Both the position numbers and the translations under genes were made by a program. From Daphnia pulex (taxonomy: Eukaryota; Arthropoda; Branchiopoda; Diplostraca; Daphniidae), in NCBI RefSeq assembly GCF_021134715.1, contig NC_060021.1, forward strand, positions 8,278,501 through 8,342,500: DNA of 64,000 nt. Direction: 5' to 3'. Below the pieces are notes generated by a model, which saw only the letters and a list, made by a program, of their open reading frames with translations, searched no databases and had not been told where the DNA came from. Within the stretch, counting starts at the first letter, position 1; every line of letters starts with the position of its first letter. Of this stretch, positions 24,738 to 35,928 are shown piece by piece.

Positions 24738-25578
24738 TACTTCGGGACGTAGGTGTAGTAGCTCGGGGCAGCCTAGGTTGTAGTGCAGTACTTGAGCACT
24801 TCACTGTTGTTGTAATGCGGGGCCTCGGTGTAGTAGGCAGGGGCAGCATACATAGACGTTTAGAATTCCGGTGCCTTAGTGATGTAGTACTTAGGAGCCT
24901 CGGTGTAGTAACTAAGGCAGCATACGTTGTTGGGTAACAGGCGGCTTCTTAGGTGTAGTACTTGGGGGCTGCGGTGTAGCGTAGGTACTAGGTAGTGGTG
25001 TAGTGAGCTGGAGGATCAGTGTAGTATTTCTGTTCAACGTAGTACGAAAGAGCAGCTTCTGTGTAGTAAGTCGGGACTGCGTAATACTTGGCCGCCTCAG
25101 TTGTGGTTGTGTAGATCGGGGCAGAGTAGTACTTTACCGCTTCGGTGTAGTATTCGACCGTTTTGGTGGAGTAATCAGCGGGAGCCTCGGTGTAGCAGCT
25201 GGGAACAGAGTAGTATTTAGGAAAATCGGTGCAATAAGTAGCTGAGAACAGAGTAATACTTGGGAGCCTCGGTGTAGTAGGATGAGGCAGCATGCGTAGT
25301 CATGCTCCGTCGCCTTGGAGGTGTAGTAACTCGGGGCAGAGTAATACTTCAGGACGTCAGTGTAGTGGCTCGGGGCAGCAAAAGTTGTGATATAAAACTC
25401 CGGTGCCTTAGTAGTGTAGTGCTTTTAGACCTCGGTGCAGTAACTGGTCGTTGCGTAAGTTTTGGGTAGTAAGGCGGCGGCGGCGTCGCGGTTTGCGGGT
25501 TTGGTATCCGCCATACCCAGGAGACATCATTACACCAGTGGTCGACCCACCAATCAACGATACAACACCCAACAGCAT
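24738..25578 (-). pseudogene. Tyr/Thr-rich repeat protein gene A, right arm, broken
   Basis: Mirror of 18800-19640, sharing its frameshift near the start and its internal stops. The open 101-codon YYT stretch is at 25293-24988. Confidence 0.7.
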
Positions 25579-25790
25579 ACGACGCCTTATTAACTAGACA
25601 GTAAACAAATTCAAACATTAATATTCAATAATAAATTGCATATTAACAAACAGAAAATAACTGACATTAATAGAAAACTCCATGTAAAGACAGAATATTT
25701 ACCCACGGATGCGAACTGGCAATACGGTGAAGAAGGCAGATGGTGACAGATAGGGCACAGCAGTTGTTGCCGTGTCGGAGATGCTCACTC

Positions 25791-25827
25791 GACTGATGTC
25801 TCTGGCCTTTTCTCTCTCCTTTATATA
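25791..25827 (-). promoter_or_regulatory. TATA box and initiator of right-arm Tyr-repeat gene A
   Basis: On the minus strand, TATATAAAG lies at 25827-25819 and TCAGTC at 25796-25791. This is the mirror of the left-arm promoter, intact apart from a one-base length change between the two elements. Confidence 0.6.
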
Positions 25828-25856
25828 CGATTTTTTGATCACCCTCACCTCTTAAG

Positions 25857-26197
25857 CCTTGCGGGTATTGTACCTGTTTGATAATGATGAAACACGTACC
25901 TTTCTCACCCAACCTCTCCGCCGTCGCATGATACGTTTTATGTAATGATCTCTGTGACCTTCGAGCATAAAGAAAATGCAAACTGGCCTTTTCTTCTTTA
26001 GGTTGGCGTTGCTGGGGATGGGTCTACAACAACAAATATCAAAATGAATATCAAATGGCTGAGCCTTGCGGCTATTATACCTGCTTGATAATGATGAAAC
26101 ACGTACCTTTCTCACCCAACCTCTACACCACCGCATTGACAGTTTTACACGTAATGTTCACCGCGACCTTCAAGCGTAAAGGACATGCAAACTGGCC
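25857..26197 (-). repeat. Two-copy tandem repeat upstream of the Tyr-repeat gene (right arm)
   Basis: Mirror of 18181-18521. A two-base length difference from the left arm (GCTCGAAGGTC versus GCTCGTGTC) lies inside the unit nearer the promoter. Confidence 0.7.
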
Positions 26198-26699
26198 GGC
26201 CCGTCTGCAGGTTGAACTCTAAAATGGTAATTGAAAAATGATAAATAAACACTGCATCAGTTAGAACATGTTGAAAATATACACCTAAATTTCATTTTAA
26301 ACATTCTAAAGTAACTTACGAGTGTACGACTCTTTAGCACACATACGTAGACTAAAATGTAAGCAATATACTAACCTAATTGATTTATCTTAAAAGTACA
26401 TTATAAGCAATTCAGATTTCCTGTTCTCATCACTTTTTTGTCTTGCAAGTTACAATATAGTAGAGACCCTCTCAAAGAAGCATCTTCATGACACGGCAGC
26501 GATCACGTGGATGAGAAAGGCAAAAGATCTTCGGCATGCTTTCACAAAATAAATTGGTGTAGATTAAAAAATGGATCTTTCGAAAAGTCAAAACTCTAAC
26601 GATTAACTTACATGCCTTAGAATTGTTCACTTTCGATTAAGCTTGGTCGAATGGCTTAGAAATACTTCATCACTTCCAAAATCAAACCGTGGCTTATGG

Positions 26700-27473
26700 C
26701 TAAATTTGCACCGTAAACTCGACTGGAAAAAAAAGAAGTACAAACACAGAAGCAAACGTAACATCTGACATTGGGCAATGCGACATTTTACGACAAATTA
26801 CGACATAGAGCGAAAGTTTACATGGAAATGTCTAGTAAACGTTGACTTACCTAAACTGATTATTCCGATTGCAAATAATGGCAAAGAATCTGGTTGCGAA
26901 GTCGGTAACGACCCCAGCTGAAATCAAACGCACTTCAACAACGACACAACTTCACCAGTCCAACTTCTACACCTGAAGAAAAGGCAGTGATATTGGTTCA
27001 TGTGCCTTGTCTGCAACCAGACGTTTCAGCACCTGGGCAACAGTGCTTGGACAGTGGATTGCTGAAAGGAAAACACTCAGTTGGTTAGCTAACCTGCCAG
27101 TTATTCAGAATGCATTTCTATTCACTGTAACATACTATTTACAAGAGTACAAGGCAACAGCAAATGTTAAGTCAATCTCTAAATGATGGTGAAAATGAAA
27201 ATCAAATCAACCAGGAAGTAATGGACCAATTAGATGGATAGACCGATTGACCGGATTCGAACACTTTTCAATCAGACTCTGAGCGTTTGGCAGCACTTGG
27301 AGGAAACATACTGCATTTCACTTCAACGTCATCTTCGCTAAACATCTTCCAGAGGTGAGCCGCTTCCACGTTGCAACTCTCGTCACCATCTTCGCTCAAT
27401 TTTAGATTACCTAATTCGTATCCTGCAAGCCAAGGCACATGAAATAGCGGTCTCGGTATGAACTCTTCGGGCA
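26700..27473 (-). CDS. Unrecognised four-exon gene, right-arm copy (partial)
   Basis: Mirror image of 16905-17678, with the same ORF, the same donor and acceptor sequences and the same stop codon. With the left copy it forms a divergently placed identical pair inside the palindrome. Which copy is expressed cannot be told from sequence. Confidence 0.5.
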
Positions 27474-28347
27474 CTGTTTATTGGCAAATAAAAATTGACG
27501 TTGACGGAGCGTTCTTCGACGACTTATTTTACTTTAAAAACTACATTCGCCGGTCCCAAACTCACAACCCTGAAATGAGAAAAAAAGGAGACATTTTTTT
27601 TTTAATTATTTCATCTTCAAAGTATAATTCAATTTACAGTTGTAAAGCGATTTTGTATTTCGGATTACGAACTAGTAGACAGTAAGGAACTGCTGGATGA
27701 CAGAAACGAACAAAAGGTAGGTAATAGAAATGTGTTCCTGCTTTATAAAAAAAAGTGACGGCGATTTGAATCTTTTGCGTTTGTTCAGTTCTTCCACAGC
27801 CATTGCTGTTTATCTTATTAGAGGCTTAGAGCTATCGTCGTCTTTTCTTAAATGTTAAGCAGACAAGCTTGGGGTACAGTAATCAACGGAACTTCTTTTG
27901 AGCGTGAGAATGGATGAACTGGCGTCCTTTTGTTTCTTTCCCCCGTGTTGGTGTCTCTTTTCCGTTATCTTCGCGAATGTTTCTAAGAATAGAATTAAGA
28001 TAAAGACACCCAAATCTCATTTTGCTAAAAGATTTCTCGGTAGGAAAAACATGAAGATCATGACCGTATACTTTTACCTGCGAGCTTTTTGCTGGCTAGT
28101 GTCAATAAAAACTTGGCGGATGTAAGCAACCAGGATCGAGAGGATCGATATACACACGGGGGATCCGGGTCGGTAGACAAGACGCATTGATTGACAGATG
28201 GTATCCACGACTTTCGCTAATCTCAATCGCTAAGCAAATGGCAGTTACAGTGTCTCTCCTCCTATAGGGACTGTCGACTGCTTTTCTCCTTGAAAGTGAA
28301 TCCATCGGAACTATGATTCGTAAGTTAATTTCAGTAGGCACTACACT

Positions 28348-28593
28348 TATGCCAGTCTTGTGGAGTAAGTTCCGTTGGATATTGGTGTGCCGGTGATAGA
28401 TGGACCTTCTGGCTCTACTTTGGGATTTCACACTAGTTAAATTAAATCGATATCCACTTCAACGCCAAACTCTTTCATAGCTTCCACCAGAGCTTCCGTA
28501 TTGTCCTTCTTTGATTTAATTGTATTGAGCAGTCATCTTCTTCTTTCTCAACATTGACCTGTTCGTCGAGTTCCAGATTACAATTGTCCTTGC
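28348..28593 (-). pseudogene. Decayed coding sequence, right arm (mirror copy)
   Basis: Mirror of 15785-16030 with the same frameshift and stop codons as far as compared. The shared damage means the decay came before the inverted duplication, or was spread by later homogenisation. Confidence 0.35.
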
Positions 28594-29234
28594 CTAAATA
28601 TAACGAAGTATTAGCCTTTTCAAATGAAATAAGGCAGTTGAATTTGATTCACCTTATACTTGCTTGATAATTGTATCATGGGAGTCACCTGCCTCAGATA
28701 GTATAGCTCTTTCTAAAGGGGCTTTTCAAATACCGTCTTGGTTAAAACTGCAGCAAGAGTTCATTTGTTGGAGGCTTGAGTACAGCCACATATTACTTTT
28801 CTCCATGACAAGAGTTTCCTCACCAAGCTAATTTCTTCCCGAACGTCAGTTTTTTTTAATGATCATCGCGTCAATGTCGGTTCAAATATGTCAGTCTGAA
28901 AAGAGAAATAATAGATTTCGTTAAAATAGCCAGAAAGTTATTTTTACTAAAGCAAGTTGCTTAAGTCTCACTTAGTAATCTTGCTGTTCACATTGTAAGA
29001 GATTGGCTGTAATAGATGTTGAATGAAAAGATTAAAAGTTATCAATCTTGACTTTTTTTCTCTATTGAATCTGTAAGTAAAAAGCCTTTCATTGATTCCA
29101 CACGTTTTTTGCACGATCTTTTCACTGATTTTTCTTTAACACTGATATTTTGTTGTCTGAAGTCTGACGTGGAACTATAACCAATGCCAATCCCCTTGTG
29201 GACTGTTTATTTTTCTCGTTTTAAGCAAAAAACT

Positions 29235-29408
29235 TCAATAGTCATACTGAATACTCAAACTCAAGGCTGTTTCTAGCATTTCCTTGATTTGACGTTTGAT
29301 TGCTGTTTTATCCACGTTTATAGGAGGCAACGGGACAGCAGTGGGTAACACAGGTGTCAGGTTAGGCCACCGAGAAACAAAAGCAAACTTTTGCGTGAAC
29401 GAACTCAT
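29235..29408 (-). CDS. Small unrecognised ORF, right-arm copy with ATG intact (57 aa)
   Basis: The ORF begins MSSFTQKFAF and ends LSIQYDY. It has no signal peptide or membrane segment and no recognised domain. It is conserved between the arms except for the start codon and a few outer-edge changes. It could be a real micro-protein, one exon of a longer gene, or chance. Confidence 0.3.
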   Translation of the reverse strand: MSSFTQKFAFVSRWPNLTPVLPTAVPLPPINVDKTAIKRQIKEMLETALSLSIQYDY

Positions 29409-29455
29409 TTTCCAAATGTTCACCACAATTTAACAATTCAACGATTGAAACTTTG

Positions 29456-32307
29456 CAACAATATGCCTAAAGCTAGCCTCACCATTTGAGAAATACATAA
29501 CAATGCAGAATCCCAGAATGTAGAGAGTAGAGTTATAGACCTTTGCAGACGAACATTCGTGGATTGGAAGCGGTGTTGCCACTGTTGCCCTTAATAACCA
29601 TAATGTTGCCATAAATTAATGACTGTTGATTGTGTAAAAAAAAATTTCTTCGCTCTTCGCGCAAGAAAATTTAATTCCGGTGGGCGCCGAGAAAATCCCC
29701 TTTTTACATAAAATTTTCTCGCGCGTTCTCATTCTTTAAGTAGGCACTGTATACCTTACAGCCTCCATCAAGTAGTGTTCATGTCATGAGTGATGTGGCT
29801 AGATCTGCAAAATTTCGAAGAACCAGGAAAAGGGCGATGATCCCGTTTTCCTTTCGATCTCTGCGACGTGCACACTTATACGTGTGTGCACTGTGCAGAT
29901 AACTTTTATGTTTGTCTATATTTGATCAGAATCATTGCAGCGCTATAAATAACTCTGTGTCTAGCTAGGGATGAGCTGTACGTCTCTGTCTTCTACTAGG
30001 TTGTACTGTACCCTCTATACTAGTATTAATAATGCACATATTTCTTTGTGCAGAAACTTGGCTTTCGTTTTTGATTATCTTTAAAACTTAAGGCATCTTA
30101 CAACAACTGCGTTATAAATTATAACCAGAGTATCCACCGTTATGCGCACAGTTGACGACGACATTGAAGAAAGATATTAAACTGTACATTTAAACGAATA
30201 TCACTAAATCTCAGTGATGTGCCTTTCGAGCTGTTCGTCTAGATGGAATACAACTTCACGGAACTGCGAAGAATAAATAAATGGGTGAACGATGGAGCCG
30301 GCCAAGTGGCTACCTACTGCCACCTAGCGCTTTACCCTCTTACTTCATCACCTCCTATATGATCACGCCATTCTTTCCCATTGCGTCATCGGTTCCTTGT
30401 TGTTACCTATTATAGGCCTGAAGAGAAAAAAACGTATTCAAATGTGTTGAGAAGAAGGAACATTTTTTCCGTGCCCTTTTTGGATGTACTAGAGATTGCA
30501 TCAACCATGATCGGAAGTTATTTCCTGCTCAACAGTATTTCACATCGTTTCCGCTATTTCCTTATATATGTATCACAATATTACTTCGCCAAATGGAAAA
30601 CAAATCGCAGCAGAATAACCTTCAACAATGTCACCGTCTCCAGTGAGCCTTCGGACGTCTATCACATCCTTTTTACCTGATTGTCACCACCGACGAACGT
30701 AAATAGGGCTCTTTAACTGGAATTAGAAAAATAAATTTCTCTGAATAATAAGTAGCTAATATAGTTTCATCCAAAAGTTGCACAAGTTAGCAAACTATAG
30801 CGATCGATAGTAGGAATAAGTTGTCCAATGCGTATAGTCATCATCTGCATTCAAGGACGACGACGACTCAAGTGATTGACGACAGCAACAAATGATGAAG
30901 TGGGTGTTTGAATGATTGACGTTTCCTGTCTTAATTGACCGCCCACTTTGCACACGCCAAAACTATCGCCAAAAAATCTAATCTGCTGCCCGTCACCTCC
31001 TCCTCACAGTGCCTGCAGTGTGTGTGCGTATGTGTGTGTGTGTGTGTATCGCGTCCTTGTATAATTATAGATATTGTCCAACACGGGATGCTATTGAAGG
31101 TATTGCCTAAAAATTCCAATGTGCAATCATGTATAGTGTCACTGTACCACCGACGTGTTGGCCAAGACCCGTCACAGCAGGTTTCTTAGCCTTTTTTTCA
31201 CGTGATTGGCGTATGATCCATCAGTCGCATTAGACGTGTCATGCATCCGATGGCCAGCTATATCATATGTAGTAGGGGATGGAAAATCCGTTGTATCAGA
31301 CAGGAGCTGATAGAACAGGGGATCAGTTTATGCAGCAGTATGCATAGGTTGCCTCTCTCTATCTTTGCTCGGATGAAATGTCTTGGCAACGTGGACAAAT
31401 CCTTAGGATCAAACTTGCAGCAGGAAAGCGGCCCAGATATACACACGCGAGTATAGCGTTTATCCTTCTTCTTATATCCACATCCCTTTCACCTTTTTTT
31501 CATTTTCCAATGCTGCTGGGCAGAGTGTCTTTTTCCTGTATAGCCCAGCTGCATGGCCCACCCCTTAACCTAAGGAACTAAAAATCAACCCAACTGTCTG
31601 ACTGACTGACTGAAGAATGCGTGTCCGTGGCTTGCCAACTTGATATCTCCTCAATCCTCATTCATATTATTCGTCCTATAGTTAAAAAGAGTTAGATAGA
31701 GTGAAGGTTTTCATCAATTTATAGTATACCTCACCAGATGTTTGTGTTTTTTTGTTGTTGTTGTTCGACCGCCCATCTCGGCTGCATAGCTTGTAAACAC
31801 ACAGAAGCCTGCAGCCCACTATGGCAACAAAACGGAGTTTATGACAACGGCTGGCTAGTTTGAACGACAACCAAGTCGAATATATCAGCTAGAAAAGAAA
31901 TGGTTTGTGACAACCGTCAGCACAAAATGAAAAAGAAGAATCCCTTTTCCAAATTGAGTCAACGATCCTTAAGGGACGAGTTCTCATGTTGAGAAGGGCC
32001 AGCATCGCCTCCGCTCCGCGGGATAAATGATCCGCGCCTCGTCTGGACGGCGAGTCGGAGACGCCATCGTGAGTCGTTGGCGGATTGGACGATTTTTCAT
32101 CTGGCAGCAGCGGCAGGCAGGTTCCCTTTATTATTATTATTATTACACCTGGTGGACAGTGGATTATGTAGGAATTTCGGTTCAGGCAAAAACATAGGAA
32201 AAAACATCGGGAGCTGGCAAAAATAGCCTGACAACAGAGCAGAAAATGAGACTTTGAATTCAACTTAAATGGTCGTTGTTGGATCAAATTTGTCTAACTT
32301 TTTTTTC
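29456..32307. other. Gene-poor region right of the palindrome
   Basis: No supported gene. It contains an imperfect inverted repeat (29658-29673 against 29709-29725, core GAGAAAATTTTA), a GT microsatellite (about 31019-31047) and an ACTG tetranucleotide run (about 31590-31610). The ORF at 30381-30680 has no domain features and is not supported. Confidence 0.5.
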
Positions 32308-32313
32308 TTTATT
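32308..32313 (-). terminator. Polyadenylation signal for the small secreted-peptide ORF
   Basis: AATAAA on the minus strand lies about 55 nt after the TAG of the ORF at 32367-32591. Its spacing supports a short 3' UTR for that candidate gene. Confidence 0.4.
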
Positions 32314-32366
32314 TCTATTAACAATTCATTGTCGCCGCCATCCGTGTTTTATGTACAAATGTCCTG

Positions 32367-32591
32367 CTAGTATCTTGGTATACGCGCAGAGAGTACGGTG
32401 CACTCTTTTGCAAACTGCCGCCGTCGCCAACGGTTGGAATGGCATTCGTCGTCCTCGTCCATCCAGTGCAACGGTTCATATCCGCGACAGTTGCGCGGAT
32501 TGGATAATACAGCAGCCGCCGCATAGAGAACAGCACACAACATCAGCAGCAGGCCAAACTCTTTTGATGTCATTGTGATGAACGAGCGCAA
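32367..32591 (-). CDS. Candidate small secreted peptide (74 aa, or 68 aa from the second Met)
   Basis: From the second Met (MTSKEFGLLLMLCAVLYAAA) the ORF has a textbook signal peptide: a charged start, a Leu-rich core and small residues before a probable cut near AAAAVLS. The mature part is about 45 residues with three Cys, an acidic patch (MDEDDE) followed by a multibasic stretch (NRWRRRQ), and the end SARIPRY. A multibasic site could be a prohormone cleavage point. The family was not recognised. An odd number of Cys suggests dimerisation or a missing exon. A downstream AATAAA supports a real transcript; no TATA box was found upstream. Confidence 0.45.
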   Translation of the reverse strand: MRSFITMTSKEFGLLLMLCAVLYAAAAVLSNPRNCRGYEPLHWMDEDDECHSNRWRRRQFAKECTVLSARIPRY

Positions 32592-33818
32592 CGTTTTGCC
32601 CTTTCTTCTCCTCCCGTTTCATTGGCTTTTTTGCAAATTTAAAAAGAAACAAACCGCCAAAAGTCGGAAGAATCGATGGCCATCTTGAATTCCGGCATCA
32701 TCCATCTCTCCTTCTTCCCCCTCTCTGGCGCCAAAATGTTGAATTTAATAAAAAAAACGTTTAAATGGATAGAATGGCAATGGAATGCTATACGGCGAAC
32801 GGGGGGCGTGTCTATAATATCTGTACTATAGCTCCTCGTTATAATCAATTAAACGAATTGGGTCTATACTTGATTGTCGTCTTCCTGTCTGAAAATGGAT
32901 CTGCATGGCGATGGACTTGCCATTGGAAAGGAGATAGAGAATAACAAGCCAACGACAGCAATTGCAAAAAGGAACATCGGGAAAGGGGAGAAGAACAAGA
33001 AAAAATTGTATGGAAATTCCAATGAGAGAAACATTTGAATACGCACCTCGTGCTTCTTCTTGGTCGCTAAAGGAATGGACGGAATGACGGCCGCAAGTTA
33101 CTTGTTTCTTTTCTCGGGTCTTCTATACTATACGTATGCTGCATTCCACACTGCCAAAAAGAAAAAGCGCAGATGAAAACGAAACAGCAGAAGCAGCAAA
33201 ACAAATCAAAGTGGAATGCAAAGAGAAATTTAGTCATCGCAAAAAACAAGCGAAGAAACAACAAAGAAAAAAAAAGAAAGAAAGAACTCGACAGAGAAAG
33301 AAACATATAAAGGCGCTGGTCATCTGCCGGTGCAAAAAGATGATGGTGGTGCGCGATGGTCAAATCATCATAAATAAATCAATCAATACATATAATCAAC
33401 AGCAGGAAGAAACAGTATATAGAATATGAGGGGCGACGCATGCAGAAAAGTACTTTGGCCCCAACAGCCGGTGGCAGGATCCCAATAACCAGATCACGAC
33501 ACATCTTTTTACGTCATCGCGCAGGCATGATGTGGGGCCCGGCCCAGCAGTCGTCTCGACGACCGCGCGCGCGCTCTATTTCTATACATGAGGCAGGTAG
33601 TATATATCCAAGCAAGTATATCTTATTCTATTCATCCGCAAAAGCTCTCCATATCAACACCGCCAAATATGGATACATACGCGTCCGTCATCAGCAGCGC
33701 ACTCTAATACATCTGCGTGTTGCGCACCGGTCGTTTAAGCGAATAATGTTGATTCATCCGACGCTGTTGCTGATGTTGATGATGCTGCGCACGACTCGAG
33801 AAAATACAGACATCAGCG
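32592..33818. other. Intergenic region, low-complexity
   Basis: No supported gene. The stretch 33130-33320 is purine-rich (AAG/AAA) on the plus strand and yields a Lys-rich ORF, typical of low-complexity DNA. The ORF at 33440-33823 (127 codons) shows no domain or splice support. Confidence 0.4.
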
Positions 33819-33850
33819 TATAAAAAGACAAGCAGAGACTCAATGGTCTA
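33819..33850 (+). promoter_or_regulatory. Candidate TATA promoter
   Basis: TATAAAAAG at 33819-33827 stands about 30 bp before TCTAGTT (33847-33853), a weak initiator. It precedes a short signal-like exon with a perfect donor (next entry). Confidence 0.3.
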
Positions 33851-33888
33851 GTTGTTGCTGTTGAAAGAGGTTTTGCTCATCGCGCCGC

Positions 33889-33948
33889 ATGTCACGGACT
33901 AACACTTTTACTCTACTGCTATGCTCTCTTCGGGCGAATGTTTGGACG
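33889..33948 (+). CDS. Candidate first coding exon (20 codons) with consensus donor
   Basis: The ATG at 33889 encodes MSRTNTFTLLLCSLRANVWT and the exon ends exactly at a GTGAGT donor, in phase 0. The middle is mildly hydrophobic. If real, it must splice to a downstream acceptor. It could be an alternative 5' exon of the large gene at 35929 or belong to an unseen gene. Support is limited to signals. Confidence 0.25.
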
Positions 33949-35457
33949 GTGAGTCACCTCTAAATCCTGTATGGTTTATGCCGGGCGCCGCGAACGTCGG
34001 TGGTACAGTTTGGAATTTTCGCGCCAATGCGGGACGGACGCTGCCACGTCCATTTTGAATTCTCTTGATTTTGTTTTGTTTCGCCTTTTTCCTTATTTTC
34101 TTTCGTTATTTTTGCTATGGTCTTGTCTCGCCTCACATCGTCAACAGCAATCGAGTCCGGCGTTCTCTCTCATTTCAGCTTTTCTTGTTCGCTTCATTGA
34201 AAGCCCGTCGAACGGCAACGAAAATGACTCGCCGTGTCCGCTATCCTCTAGAAGAAAAAATAAATAAATAAGCGAAGCCGAGGTAGTATACAGAAAAGAA
34301 AACAAAAGGACGACATTGACACATTTGCAAAGTCATTTCAGGAATTTCAGCAATGAAGGATGACGAGGCGGCGGATGGACGGACGGACGGACTGGATTTG
34401 TGGGCGGATAGGTGATGGCCGGATGCAAAAGCCAGAAAGAGATTGGGGGAAGGGGGGAAATGAGGGAAGAAGGCAAAAAGAAAAGAAAAGGTGACACGTT
34501 GCCAGTATGTTCTTCGCCACTTGCCAGCAGCAGCAGGACGGACGCGCGCGCGGAAAATAGAAAATCAAATAAATCAGATCTTTTTCTCCTTCCTTCCTGC
34601 GTCTGTTGGCTTGCGAATGATGAAGGTGGGCAGGCCAGGCAGGCAGGAATCATTCCGGGTATGCGGCTATGGTAATGCCATTCAAACCTCCTCCCATCTC
34701 ATCAAAAATCTTCCAAGGCCAACCTGGAGAATCGCAAAAAATATAACATAGTGTATATACCCTTGAAATGTTTGTTTTATTATTAGGTAGAGAGATAACA
34801 AGCAGCAGAGAGATGGAATACGTATGGCATCGATAAGGATATATATATTAGAATCAACATTTTCAATTTTTTTGAATTATACTTCTAATAATCACACTAG
34901 TCTGGCTTTCTTCTTCTTTTTTCCTCTGTGTTGTCTCCTCTTGATTTTTGCATTGCTTTTTCTTGTTCTGCGGATGTTGTTGTTGCTGTTGCACTTGTCG
35001 ATTGGATCCTTGAAACGATCTAGCGGGCAAGTCGCCCAGTTTCACTCAGGGACGCCGGAGAGCAACCCAAAACTTAATTAGTGTATTTCATTTCCACGAA
35101 ATCTCCATCATCAGCGCGACGCGAAAAAATTTGCCTGAAAGTATGATTGGATGTTATGAAAGGCCAGGACTAGCGCAAAAACTTGTTCGTCGCGGCGCGG
35201 GGTTTGTCGCGGGATTCCGGGATTGGCTTTTTGGCTTCAGGTGGAAATCAAAAAGTGCAGTCATCCGTGCTCCCCGGCGTTACTGTCATTCCCCCCCCCC
35301 ATACGATCATATACGGACGTGCTGCATAGTGCCAGACACAACTTTTTCTTGTCCTTGCCGCCACTGTCGCTCCCTGTTGTTGCGCTATTTCCTCTCCCAC
35401 TTCCCACCTCACCCCCCCCCCACCTCACTCCTCCTTCCTATTAGAAGGTTGGGCTCC
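33949..35457. other. Intergenic region upstream of the large Ig gene
   Basis: No gene supported. It holds a GGAC run near 34375-34390, TATA-rich dinucleotides near 34840 and two C-runs near 35290 and 35415. The 167-codon ORF at 35131-35634 crosses the promoter of the next gene and is taken as chance. Confidence 0.4.
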
Positions 35458-35459
35458 GC

Positions 35460-35502
35460 TATTTATAAGAGGATCCCAGCAGCAGAAACCCCAGTCAGTC
35501 AG
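35460..35502 (+). promoter_or_regulatory. TATA box and initiator of the large Ig-repeat gene
   Basis: TATTTATAAGAG (about 35459-35470) is followed about 30 bp later by a CAGTCAGTCAGTC run (about 35489-35502), which contains the TCAGTC initiator. The 5' UTR would be about 430 nt, with a short upstream ORF (MATFGRRYAV) at 35602-35634. Confidence 0.6.
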
Positions 35503-35928
35503 TCTTTTTACTCCTTTGGGGTCTGTCCTCGGCTTAACACGACAGAGATCAACGCACTACTTTGTAGGAGAAGAGCGCCCAAAGACGAACGGCCGCATAA
35601 AATGGCAACATTCGGTAGACGCTATGCTGTTTAGCCGTCAAAAGGATCACTTACATAGAGTGCGTAGATTTATTTGGAATTCATTTTTTCAGTGAAAAAA
35701 AAAAAAAACCGGCCGCGTATAGCCGCCAGACATCTTAATCACTACGATTACGAATAATCGAACACATTTGTGCAGCTCGCGAGTGTTTTTTTTGGGGGGG
35801 CTGGTAGGATAATTCGAAATTTCAAGCAGCTGCAGCTGCTGCTGGTCTCCGTTGCGTGCTCTGTGCGTGTTTCGTTGTCGACAACTGATTATAATATTCT
35901 CACCCGGTCTCCTTTTAAAAGTCCAAAC

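Larger units (their letters stand above)
14923..29455. repeat. 14.5 kb near-perfect palindrome (inverted duplication)
   Basis: Position x on the left arm pairs with position 44378-x on the right arm (44377-x nearer the centre). Every ORF in one arm recurs mirrored in the other, for example 15947-16276 with 28102-28431, 16904-17110 with 27268-27474 and 20125-20532 with 23846-24253. The outer limits are 14923 and 29455, beyond which the flanks are unrelated. No target-site duplication or terminal motif was seen at the edges. Differences found by eye are few: three substitutions in the outermost 60 bp, a two-base change near 16534, small indels near 18420, 18570 and 18680, and a 10 versus 11 G run near 21140. 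The centre is more diverged. Confidence 0.95.
22189..29455 (-). repeat. Right arm of the palindrome
   Basis: Reverse-complement copy of the left arm, carrying the same elements in mirror order. Its outer end joins an unrelated flank starting at 29456. It keeps an ATG that the left arm has lost (29408-29406), so the arms are not a trivial copy of one read. Confidence 0.9.

Noticed and set aside
14923-29455. The palindrome as a giant transposon with terminal inverted repeats
   Set aside because: No transposase, no target-site duplication and no conserved terminal motif at the edges; the arms fill the whole interval and meet in the centre.
14923-29455. The palindrome as a simple sequencing-adapter fold-back artefact
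   Set aside because: Both outer flanks are unique, and the arms carry substitutions, indels and a diverged centre that a fold-back copy would not show. Misassembly of haplotypes remains possible and needs reads.
33440-33823. 127-codon ORF upstream of the candidate promoter
   Set aside because: Arg/Ile-rich, with no recognisable motif, splice sites or 3' signal; probably chance.
35131-35634. 167-codon ORF before the large Ig gene
   Set aside because: It runs across the TATA box and initiator of the downstream gene and through C-runs, so it is not a credible protein.
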